The notes below the pieces were generated by a model, which was not told where the DNA came from, ran no database searches, and was given only the letters and a program-made list of their open reading frames with translations. A stretch of 22,887 nt of DNA from Pseudomonadota bacterium (lineage in GTDB: Bacteria > Desulfobacterota > Desulfovibrionia > Desulfovibrionales > Desulfovibrionaceae), in contig JAEZEM010000088.1 of NCBI GenBank assembly GCA_023417745.1, positions 1 through 22,887 of the forward strand, in the 5' to 3' direction. The position numbers and the translations under genes are program-made. Shown one piece after another: positions 1-7,059 of the stretch. Position 1 is the first letter of the stretch; each line of letters starts with the position of its first letter.

Positions 1-153
1 ATGGAGACCTTCCGCAAGCTGTTCCACAAGCCGGTGCTCTACGCCACCTGGGACTGGCCGGGCACGGTCTTCGACGCCCTGCGCCAGGCCGGTTTCGAAA
101 GCTACGACGAGCAGGCCCTGGCTTTGGCCGCCCAGCGCCAGAAGAGCTGGTAG
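1..153 (+). CDS. C-terminal part of an unrecognised protein (5' end probably outside window)
   Basis: The frame is open from base 1 and ends at TAG 151-153, giving 50 residues. Base 1 happens to begin an ATG, but no upstream sequence is available to show a ribosome binding site, so this is more likely the tail of a longer protein than a complete small one. The visible part is hydrophilic with aromatic clusters (TWDWPG near residues 17-22) and ends in a basic QRQKSW tail. A strong intrinsic terminator follows about 40 bases after the stop, so this gene is the last of its transcription unit. I do not recognise the family from this fragment and assign no function. Confidence 0.6.
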   Translation: METFRKLFHKPVLYATWDWPGTVFDALRQAGFESYDEQALALAAQRQKSW

Positions 154-192
154 CAGGGGTGGCCGTCGCCGCAGGCGGCAAATGATACAAGC

Positions 193-228
193 AAGCGGCT
201 TCCGACGATTGTCGGAAGCCGCTTTTTT
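193..228 (+). terminator. Rho-independent terminator of the first gene
   Basis: A 14-bp perfect stem (AAGCGGCTTCCGAC at 193-206 against its complement at 211-224) closes a GATT loop and runs straight into six T residues (223-228). Stem, tetraloop and U-tract are textbook for intrinsic termination in the plus direction. The A-rich left base of the stem gives only weak bidirectional potential. Confidence 0.9.
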
Positions 229-277
229 CGTGCCGGTTTGCCCCCAGTTCCGACCGCGAAGAAACCCATGGCGATAA

Positions 278-335
278 GTGTCGCGTCCCTCGAAAAAGAC
301 CCTGGCATTTGTAAGAGAACCTAATAGTTATAGTC
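278..335. repeat. Imperfect direct repeat, copy 1
   Basis: The copy begins GTGTCGCGTCCC, continues through GAAAAA and an ATTT...TAAGA block, and ends in an A/T-rich tail with TATAGT at 329-334. Aligned with copy 2 (444-505), the first 33 positions are ungapped with about 8 mismatches. Beyond that a 2-base gap near the T-run is needed. The similarity was seen by eye only. Confidence 0.5.
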
Positions 336-443
336 TGTTATTAAGGGGCACGACAGGAGGCGACGGTCGGAATCGGACGGGCGGGGCGGTGTATCTCGGC
401 ACGCCTGGGCACAGGCCTGCGGCGGGGATGCCCTGTCTGGCTA

Positions 444-505
444 GTGTAGCGTCCCCTGAAAAATACGCTAGTATTTTTTTAAGAAAAGTTCATAATTTTA
501 ATATG
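444..505. repeat. Imperfect direct repeat, copy 2
   Basis: The copy begins GTGTAGCGTCCC, continues through GAAAAA and a seven-T run (474-480), and ends in an A/T-rich tail to about 505. It has the same orientation as copy 1, 166 bases downstream. Within it TAGCGT (447-452) and ACGCTA (465-470) form a short inverted repeat that copy 1 lacks. It could be a pair of regulatory or promoter elements, or the end of a decayed insertion element; no transposase is nearby. Confidence 0.5.
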
Positions 506-634
506 TTGCCTATGAAACGTCTTGTGCGCTTTTCGTGGGCGCGACACGAGAAGCCGCGTCAGGCGTGCCGTTGGCCGCGCGGGAAGGGCGTGTCGCCTTG
601 CCCAGGCCAGGGCCGGCAACTGTCCGGCGTCGGC

Positions 635-671
635 AAAAAAAGGCCGCCCGGACGGATGTCCGGACGGCCTT
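635..671 (-). terminator. Rho-independent terminator of the M23 peptidase gene
   Basis: Read on the minus strand, AAGGCCGTCCGGAC (671-658) pairs with 653-640 around a four-base loop, with one G-T wobble or mismatch in 14 positions. It is followed by seven T residues (complement of the A-run 635-641). It lies about 25 bases past the stop of the minus-strand peptidase gene, as expected for its terminator. Confidence 0.85.
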
Positions 672-694
672 GAGAACCCGAGGCGTGAGCAACG

Positions 695-1993
695 TTACAG
701 TTTGCTCAGGATATTGTCGTCGATCCAGTGCTGGTCCCACCATTCGATGGGCGAGGCCTCGCGGCCGCCGACCAGGACGCCGAAGTGCAGGTGGTCGCCG
801 ACGGCCAAGCCGGTGACCCCGGTCTTGCCGAGGAGGTCGCCCTTTTTCACTTCCTGGCCGACCTTCACGTCGATCTGGCGCAAGTGGGCGTAGAGCGTTT
901 GCAGCCCCAGGCCGTGGTCGATGATGACGGTCTCGCCGTAGATGCCCAGAAACCCGGTGAAGACCACCTTGCCGCTGTTGGCCGCCGGCACGGCAGCGCC
1001 TTCAAGGGAAGCCAGGTCCACGCCCATGTGGGTCTGCTGGTCGATCTCCTTGTTCTGATAGAAGTAGGTGCGGTGGTCGCCGAAGCCGGCCCTGGGGGCG
1101 GCGTTTGGCAGGCGCAGGAAGGCTTTTTTGTCCCAGAGCATGACCGGGGCGCTTTTCTGGGCCAGTTCTTTTAGGAAGACCGCGTTTTGCTTGCGGATGT
1201 CGTTGTTGACCTTGAGGTAGATCTGCAAATTGTCCCGGGTGTCGGGGATGATGTTGTAGTACTGGGGCATCTTCGACTCCAGAAAGGCGTCGGAGATGTT
1301 GATCTTGTCGTCGCGGAACTTGCGCGGAATGGCCTGGTAGCGAAACGCCCCCACGCCGATGTTGCCGGCCTGGTCCGTGACCTTGACCTTGGGCACGAAG
1401 CTTTTGAGGTCCATGTTGTAGGGGAAGACGTACAGGCAGAAGTATTTGCCGTTGTCGAGCTTGTAGGCCGGATAGAAGTCGTCGCCGACCATGACGCCAG
1501 CGCTTTCCACCGGTTCGCTGACGCCAAACGACACCGCGCCAACGCCGCCCTGGCGCACGTTGTGGGCCAGGCTCGTCACGTCCACCCGGGGCGGGATGGT
1601 GTCCAGGGTGAACTGGCGGTCGACGGTGGCCACGTTGCCCGCGCCGAAATTGGCGATGGAGCGGTCGGAAGCGGTGATGGTCATGGTGAAGGGGCCGTCG
1701 CGAAGGCCGGCCGGCTCCAGGGTGAATTTTTCCACGGCCTCGCGCACGGGCGTGGCGTAGGTCGCGTCGAGCAGGGTGATCTGCTTGTCTTCCTGGCGCA
1801 CCACCACCTTGGCGCTTTTGAGTCCCGAGCCGGCGTCGCGAAGCGTCAGGGTGAACTCGCGCTTGGGCGCGGCCACGGCGGCGTCCGGCGCAAGCACGAT
1901 CTCCGGCTTGCCCCTGTCGACCAGGAACAGATAACCGGCCACGCCGCCGGCCAAGGCCAGAATCAGAATCACGCCGAAAACAAGTCGTTTCAT
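695..1993 (-). CDS. Membrane-anchored M23 (LytM-type) peptidoglycan endopeptidase
   Basis: The product is 432 residues with an N-terminal uncleaved-looking anchor (about 5-25, VFGVILILALAGG), a beta-rich Ig-like region (about 30-225, including RDAGSGLKSAKV) and a C-terminal M23 domain (about 310-425). The M23 zinc ligands are intact: HMGVD (H322 and D326) and HLHFG (H401 and H403). Family knowledge predicts a periplasmic zinc metallopeptidase cutting peptide cross-links in the cell wall; a missing catalytic residue would instead suggest an EnvC/NlpD-type activator, but none is missing. I chose ATG at 1993 because GGGAGAGG lies about 6 bases upstream; an in-frame ATG at 2008 would place that site inside the gene. 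It is divergent from the channel operon across 163 bases and ends at its own terminator, so it is probably monocistronic. The exact cleavage specificity cannot be read from sequence. Confidence 0.9.
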   Translation of the reverse strand: MKRLVFGVILILALAGGVAGYLFLVDRGKPEIVLAPDAAVAAPKREFTLTLRDAGSGLKSAKVVVRQEDKQITLLDATYATPVREAVEKFTLEPAGLRDGPFTMTITASDRSIANFGAGNVATVDRQFTLDTIPPRVDVTSLAHNVRQGGVGAVSFGVSEPVESAGVMVGDDFYPAYKLDNGKYFCLYVFPYNMDLKSFVPKVKVTDQAGNIGVGAFRYQAIPRKFRDDKINISDAFLESKMPQYYNIIPDTRDNLQIYLKVNNDIRKQNAVFLKELAQKSAPVMLWDKKAFLRLPNAAPRAGFGDHRTYFYQNKEIDQQTHMGVDLASLEGAAVPAANSGKVVFTGFLGIYGETVIIDHGLGLQTLYAHLRQIDVKVGQEVKKGDLLGKTGVTGLAVGDHLHFGVLVGGREASPIEWWDQHWIDDNILSKL

Positions 1994-2156
1994 GGTATCC
2001 TCTCCCATTGGCAGCCCGCTTCATACCGACCCGGTCCTGGCAGCGCAAGCCCGGGGCGACGGTCACGTCCGGCCGGCAACGCCGGGCCTTGCGCTCGACC
2101 GGTCAGGCACGGTACTGACGTCCTGCGGTAATCCAAAACGGAAACAGGAGCGTGGC

Positions 2157-4520
2157 ATGGGGCGTCGCGGTTGGAAAAGGGCCTGTGTCGGCGTCATGGG
2201 CGTACTCTTGGCAACGCTGTTGTGGCAGGCCGCCTTGGCCTCGGCTGCGGCCTCGCCAACGGACGAGGAACAGCTGTGGCGCTCCATCGCTGATGGACTG
2301 TCGCAAAACGTCGTGCTCAAGCGTCAGGAACTGGAGCGGATGCGCCGGGATCTGCCCGGCGTCAAGACCACTCTCGGCACGGACCTGGCCCATATCAGCA
2401 GTCGGCTGGATCAACTGCTGCTCCTGCGCGGCGTGGCCGGGGACTCGCCCTGGGCCTCGCGCACGCTGCTCATGCAGCTCACGGAACTCGACAACGCCGT
2501 GGCCGCGGCCAATGGCCCGCTGGAGGACATGCGCGACGTCATCGCGCGCACCAAGCAGGAGTACGCCACCCTGCGCCAGATCCGGGAGCAAAACGCCAGC
2601 CGCGAATATGCCGACCTGATAAACGAGGAACTGTCCGGCCCGGGCAAGGAATTCAAGGAGCTCAAGCACGACGCCGACGAGGTCAAGGACGAGATCGACG
2701 GGGCTCTGGCCCAGGCCCAGGCCCTGTCCGCCGACATCGCCGTCGCGCGGGAGGCCGAAACCCAGCGGTTCATCCAGATTTTCGGGCGCACCTATCTCGC
2801 CTCGGCCGGTTCCCTGCTGCATCCGGCCAACCTGTTCGGACTCGTTGACGATCTCACCGAATGGGCCGATTCCGCTCCGCGCTTCTGGGGGCCGATCCTG
2901 CGCTTCACGCCTTGGGGGATGTTTTTCCTGCTGGGCGTCGTGTACTCTGCCCTGGCCTATGGGGCCGTGCGCCTGCTGGCCCGGCGACGGCCGGAATCGT
3001 GGCCGGACCAGCGTCTTGGCCTGGCCTGCCTGGCCGTGGGCCTGGGGCTGTTCGCGGCGCGCCATTCGCTTTTTTTTGCCGGCAACCAATTCACCTCCCT
3101 GGTCTGGGTGCTCGTAGTCTCCTACGGGCTTTTCCGCCTGTCCGGAACCGGACGGACGTTGCCCGTGCTCTACGGCTGTTTTCTGACCGGCGTCTTTCAG
3201 GACGTTCTCAATCTGCCGGCCTCGGCGGCCTGCGCCTTGTGGCCGGTCGCGGCCGGCCTTGGCGTCTGGCGGCTGACGCGCGGCCTTGGCTGGCGCTGCC
3301 CCACGGTCTGGCTGCTGCTGCTCACGGGCTTCGCGGCCCTGATCGGCTTTGGCCCCCAGGGCATCGTCCTCGTGCAGGCCGTGTTCATGTTGTACTTGGC
3401 CGTCTATGTTTCCGGGGCGATCCAGCGTTGGCTCGCAGCCCTGGCGGCCGACCGGCCCCGCTCCATCGCCCATCTGGCCCAGCCCCTGGCCGCCACATTG
3501 ATGGCGGCGCTTTTTATCGCCTGGGTGCTGGTCTTCATGGGCGGACCGGGACTCATGGAACACGTTTTCGCCATGACCTTTTCCGTGGGCAAAGCCTCGG
3601 TTTCCCTGGACGCCGTCTCGGGCCTGATCATCAGTTTCTTCCTGCTGCGTCTCGTCCAGGGCTGGTTCCAGGAGGCGCTGGCCTTCGTCAACTTCCGGGG
3701 AAAACCCATGGACGCGGGGCTGGCCCACACCGTGGGCGCGGCCTTTTCCTACATCACCTGGACGCTTTTCATCCTTTTTTCCCTGCATCTGTTCGCCGTG
3801 CCCCTGGGCGCGCTGACCTGGATCGCCAGCGGCCTGTCCGTGGGCATCGGCTTTGGCCTCAAGGACATCGTCAACAACTTCATCAGCGGTCTCATCATCA
3901 TGTTCGGCGGCACGGTCAAAAAGGGCGACATCATCCAGCAGGGCAAGAATCTCGGCGAGGTGGTGGACCTGTCGGTGCGCAACACCATCGTGCGCACCCT
4001 GGACAACACCACGGTCATCATTCCCAATTCCAGTTTCCTGCGCGGCGAGATCGTCAATCTCTCCTATCAGGGCACCACCCTGCGCCTGACCATCCCGGTC
4101 ACCGTGGCCCCGGGCACCAAGATCAAGAAGGTCCGCAAGCTCCTGCTCGGCATCGCCAAGGAGCACAAGGAAGTGCTCAAAAACCCGCCGCCGGACGTGC
4201 TGCTGCGCACCTTTGGTCGGCTGGGGCTGGAGTTCGACCTGCAAGTCTGGATCGACAACTTCATCAAGAAGTTTGACGTGCAGTCCGAGCTGGCCGCCAC
4301 CATCGACCAGGTCTTCCAGGACAACAAGATTCTCGTGCCTTTCCAGGGGGTCAAGGTGAAGTATAAGCCCAAGGGCACCGAGGCCATGCAGCTTGAGGCC
4401 CAGCGCGAGGAGCTGCGGCAAAAGCGCGGCAAGGTGTTTGGCAAGGTGCGTCTGCTGCGGCGGGTCCATCTCCGGCGACGTTGGCCGGCCCCGACGCCGA
4501 TGGTCGGGGGCGAGGAATGA
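2157..4520 (+). CDS. Large MscS-family mechanosensitive channel
   Basis: The product is 787 residues: signal peptide (about 1-32, ending LASAAAS), a long helical, probably coiled-coil periplasmic domain (about 35-215), several membrane helices from about 250, then the MscS core. The pore-lining helix is around 553-585 (GLSVGIGFGLKDIVNNFISG), followed by the beta domain (IIPNSSFLRGEIVN) and the cytoplasmic alpha/beta domain ending near 755, with a basic tail. The size and periplasmic extension resemble the MscK/YbiO-like class rather than the roughly 290-residue MscS. The expected role is to open under membrane tension and release solutes during hypo-osmotic shock. The start at 2157 has CAGGAG 6-7 bases upstream; the frame is open further upstream but overlaps the divergent gene and has no such site. 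The stop overlaps the next start as ATGA, so the two channel genes are almost certainly co-translated. Confidence 0.9.
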   Translation: MGRRGWKRACVGVMGVLLATLLWQAALASAAASPTDEEQLWRSIADGLSQNVVLKRQELERMRRDLPGVKTTLGTDLAHISSRLDQLLLLRGVAGDSPWASRTLLMQLTELDNAVAAANGPLEDMRDVIARTKQEYATLRQIREQNASREYADLINEELSGPGKEFKELKHDADEVKDEIDGALAQAQALSADIAVAREAETQRFIQIFGRTYLASAGSLLHPANLFGLVDDLTEWADSAPRFWGPILRFTPWGMFFLLGVVYSALAYGAVRLLARRRPESWPDQRLGLACLAVGLGLFAARHSLFFAGNQFTSLVWVLVVSYGLFRLSGTGRTLPVLYGCFLTGVFQDVLNLPASAACALWPVAAGLGVWRLTRGLGWRCPTVWLLLLTGFAALIGFGPQGIVLVQAVFMLYLAVYVSGAIQRWLAALAADRPRSIAHLAQPLAATLMAALFIAWVLVFMGGPGLMEHVFAMTFSVGKASVSLDAVSGLIISFFLLRLVQGWFQEALAFVNFRGKPMDAGLAHTVGAAFSYITWTLFILFSLHLFAVPLGALTWIASGLSVGIGFGLKDIVNNFISGLIIMFGGTVKKGDIIQQGKNLGEVVDLSVRNTIVRTLDNTTVIIPNSSFLRGEIVNLSYQGTTLRLTIPVTVAPGTKIKKVRKLLLGIAKEHKEVLKNPPPDVLLRTFGRLGLEFDLQVWIDNFIKKFDVQSELAATIDQVFQDNKILVPFQGVKVKYKPKGTEAMQLEAQREELRQKRGKVFGKVRLLRRVHLRRRWPAPTPMVGGEE

Positions 4521-5638
4521 GGCGGCCGAGCCTTGCGGCTACGGGCCTTGGCTGGGCTTTGGTCGTGGCCGTTTTCTTCTGGCCGGAGCCGGGCCTCGCC
4601 CAGCTCCAACCCCTGGACCCATCGCTTACGGGCAAGATCCTGAAGATTGGCGTGGTCATCGCGCCGCCCTTCGTGGAAAAGGACCCCAGCGGCCACTACA
4701 TCGGCGTCGCCATCGACTTGTGGGAGGACCTGGCCGAGGACCTGGGCCTTCGTTTCGAGGTCAAGGAATACGGCCTGGAGGAGCTGCTGGCCGCCGTTGT
4801 CCAGGGCACGGTGGACGTGGGCGTCTCGGCCCTGTCGCTGACCCCCGAGCGCGAGGCGATCATGGATTTCTCCCAGCCGTTTTACTACTCTGGCCTTGGC
4901 ATCGCCGTGCCCCTGGCCAACGAAAGCAGGCTCGAACGGCTGGCCCACGTCATCTTTTCCTCGCGCCTGCTGCTCTACGTCGGTTCCCTGCTGGTCTTGC
5001 TCCTGGCCGTGGGCCTGGGCATCTGGCTGCTTGAGCGGCGTCGCAATCCCGATCACTTCCGTCCGGGCGGCAAGGGCATCGGCGACGGCATGTGGTGGTC
5101 AGCCGTGACCATGACCTCGGTGGGCTACGGCGACGCCACGCCCAAGACGTTTCTGGGACGTCTGCTGGCCATGGTCTGGATGTTCGCCTCGGTGGCGCTT
5201 TTAGCCACCTTCACCGCCGGCATCACCTCGTCGCTGACCGTCGACACCCTGGCCGGCCGGGTTCACGGACCCGATGATCTGCACAAGGTGCGCACCGGCG
5301 TCCTCATCGACAGTTCCGCCGAGGAAGAGCTGGTGGACAGCCACATCGGCGTGCGCGGTTTCGCCTCCGTGGAGGACGGTTTCAAGGCCCTGGTTCGGGG
5401 TGAACTTGACGCCTTTGTCCACGACCAGCCCATCCTGCACTATTACCAGCACCGCAATTTCACCGGCGACATCCGCATCCTGCCCGGTTTTTTTGATCCG
5501 CAACTCTACGGCTTCGCCTTCACGCGCGGCTCGGCGCTGCGGAAATCCGTCAACGTGGCCTTGCTGCGCCGACTGGCGGACACGGCGTATCGGGCCAAGC
5601 TCTATGGCCCCTATCTGGGCAAGCAGGCCATCCGTTAG
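4517..5638 (+). CDS. Prokaryotic ionotropic glutamate receptor-like (GluR0-type) ligand-gated K+ channel
   Basis: The product is 373 residues. Order: signal peptide (1-29, cut after GLA), ligand-binding lobe S1 (about 40-145), membrane helix M1 (about 151-172), pore loop with TSVGYGD (200-206), membrane helix M2 (about 213-240), ligand-binding lobe S2 (about 241-370). This S1-M1-P-M2-S2 order is that of GluR0, with a K+ channel filter rather than the eukaryotic glutamate receptor pore. R112 in PEREAIMDFS matches the iGluR arginine that holds the ligand alpha-carboxylate. D303 in FVHDQP is placed like the acidic residue that binds the amino group. An amino acid is therefore the likely ligand, though which one is unknown. 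The ATG overlaps the stop of the mechanosensitive channel gene, and GGGGGCGAGG just upstream can serve as its ribosome site. Unlike solute-binding proteins of ABC systems it carries its own pore and has no transporter neighbours. Confidence 0.9.
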   Translation: MRRPSLAATGLGWALVVAVFFWPEPGLAQLQPLDPSLTGKILKIGVVIAPPFVEKDPSGHYIGVAIDLWEDLAEDLGLRFEVKEYGLEELLAAVVQGTVDVGVSALSLTPEREAIMDFSQPFYYSGLGIAVPLANESRLERLAHVIFSSRLLLYVGSLLVLLLAVGLGIWLLERRRNPDHFRPGGKGIGDGMWWSAVTMTSVGYGDATPKTFLGRLLAMVWMFASVALLATFTAGITSSLTVDTLAGRVHGPDDLHKVRTGVLIDSSAEEELVDSHIGVRGFASVEDGFKALVRGELDAFVHDQPILHYYQHRNFTGDIRILPGFFDPQLYGFAFTRGSALRKSVNVALLRRLADTAYRAKLYGPYLGKQAIR

Positions 5639-5839
5639 GCGTTTTGCGCCTCGTGGCGTCATGGCGGCGAGGGTCGCCCGCCCCTTGGCCGAAACGAGCC
5701 GGAGCAACAGTGGTTAAGCCCTTGACTTCCCCGGTTATGTGCGGGAGAGGGAGGGCATTCGTCCGACTGCGTCCCGCAGCGTCTGCCGGTATGGCCCGTT
5801 GCGTCGGGAGCCCGATACCACCGAGAGGAGACCGCATCC

Positions 5840-7057
5840 ATGCCTGTCACGATTTCCCGTCCGGCCGCCCGGACCAGCGCCTGTGCCGTTGTTTTGCTGG
5901 CGTTTTTCGTCTCGGCGCTGCTAGCCGGATGCGAGAAGAAAAAGCCTCAGGCCGAAAAGCCGACGCCCGTTGAGGTGACGGTCATGGAAGCCAAGGCGAG
6001 CACCGCGCCTCTGGCCGTTGACGGCATCGGCCACGTCTACGCCGTGCGCACGGTGAACGTGCGCTCCCAGGTCACGGGCGTCCTGCAGCAGACGCTTTTC
6101 GCCGAAGGCGATGTGGTCAAGCAAGGCCAGTTGCTCCTGGTCATCGATCCCGATTCCTACAAGGCCAAGCTGGACGAGGCCAAGAGCACCCTGGCCCGGG
6201 ACCGGGCCACGGCGCTGCAGGCCAAACGCGACTGGCTGCGCTTCAAGGACCTCGTGGCCCAGGCCGTGGTCAGCCAGGAAGACTACGAACAAAAGCGCAC
6301 CGCCTGGCAACAGGCCGACGAACAGGTCAAGGTGGACGAGGCGTCCGTGGTCAACGCCAAGGTCAATCTCGATTACTGCTACATCTACGCGCCCTGCACC
6401 GGCGTGGTCGGCCTGCAGCAGTACAAGACCGGCAACCTCATCGAGGCCAACAAGGACGTCATCATCACCCTTAATCAAATCGAGCCGATCAACGTCCAGT
6501 TCGCCGTGGCCGAAAAATACCTGCCCGACATCCGGGCCTACGCCGCCAAAGGCCAGCTCGTCGTGGACGCCCGCTATCCCGGCCGCCAGGAAATAGCCGC
6601 CAAGGGCGTGCTCAACGTCATCAACAACACCGTGGACACCTCCACCGGCACCATCACCCTGCAGGGCGTGTTCCCCAATACCGACCGCGCCCTGTGGCCC
6701 GGCCAGTTCGTGGACGCCTCGGTGGTCCTGGCCGAGACCGCCGACACGCTGCTCGTGCCGTCCAGCGCCGTAGTCGCCACCCAGTCCGGGGCCTCGCTTT
6801 TCATCGCCAAGCCCGACAACACCGTGGAGGTCCGTCCGGTGACGGCCGGCCGCAAGATCGTGGATCAGACCGTCATCGAAAAGGGCCTGGCCGTCGGGGA
6901 AAAGGTCATCACCTCGGGCCAGATCAAGCTGTTCCCGGGCGTGCCCATCAAGACCGTGGATGGGGCGACCTACAAGGAAGGGCCGGTTTCCCCGCAGGCC
7001 GTGGCCGGCAAGGTCAAGAAGTCTGAAGAAACTGCCGGGGCCGGGCAGGGGAACTAG
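5840..7057 (+). CDS. RND efflux periplasmic adaptor (membrane fusion protein), lipoprotein
   Basis: The product is 405 residues with a lipoprotein signal (lipobox LLAGC, Cys31), so it is probably anchored by lipid to the inner membrane face. The HlyD-type layout follows: biotinyl-lipoyl half-motifs (about 70-110 and 180-205, YAPCTGVVG), an alpha-helical hairpin between them (about 115-175), then beta-barrel and membrane-proximal domains to about 375 and a Lys/Ala-rich tail. It resembles MdtA/AcrA-class adaptors, which link an RND pump to an outer-membrane channel. GAGAGGAGA lies about 9 bases before the ATG. The stop is two bases before the pump gene, so the pair is one operon. The 201 bases upstream hold no obvious terminator or local regulator gene. 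Substrate is unknown. Confidence 0.92.
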   Translation: MPVTISRPAARTSACAVVLLAFFVSALLAGCEKKKPQAEKPTPVEVTVMEAKASTAPLAVDGIGHVYAVRTVNVRSQVTGVLQQTLFAEGDVVKQGQLLLVIDPDSYKAKLDEAKSTLARDRATALQAKRDWLRFKDLVAQAVVSQEDYEQKRTAWQQADEQVKVDEASVVNAKVNLDYCYIYAPCTGVVGLQQYKTGNLIEANKDVIITLNQIEPINVQFAVAEKYLPDIRAYAAKGQLVVDARYPGRQEIAAKGVLNVINNTVDTSTGTITLQGVFPNTDRALWPGQFVDASVVLAETADTLLVPSSAVVATQSGASLFIAKPDNTVEVRPVTAGRKIVDQTVIEKGLAVGEKVITSGQIKLFPGVPIKTVDGATYKEGPVSPQAVAGKVKKSEETAGAGQGN

Positions 7058-7059
7058 CC

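Larger units (their letters stand above)
229..634. other. Intergenic region without a convincing gene
   Basis: Between the first gene's terminator and the terminator of the M23 peptidase gene there are about 400 bases with no supported coding sequence. The open frames here have poor codon usage and no recognisable product. The stretch contains two A/T-rich patches (about 305-345 and 455-505) that stand out against the GC-rich surroundings. Each patch belongs to one copy of an imperfect direct repeat (listed separately). TATAGT at 329-334 and TAATAT near 498-503 look like -10 elements but lack good -35 partners. An untranslated RNA or a decayed mobile-element remnant are both possible. Confidence 0.5.

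Noticed and set aside
278..673. 131-codon frame in the first intergenic region
   Set aside because: It crosses an A/T-rich repeat and ends within the terminator hairpin of the opposite gene; codon usage is unlike the real genes here.
2103..4469. 788-codon open frame antisense to the MscS-family gene
   Set aside because: It has a His/Gln/Gly-rich composition typical of reverse-complement frames of GC-rich genes, no ribosome site and no recognisable domain; the opposite strand encodes a complete channel.
5639..5839. TTGACT near 5723 as a promoter for the RND operon
   Set aside because: No -10-like element at 16-18 bases; the following sequence is GC-rich.
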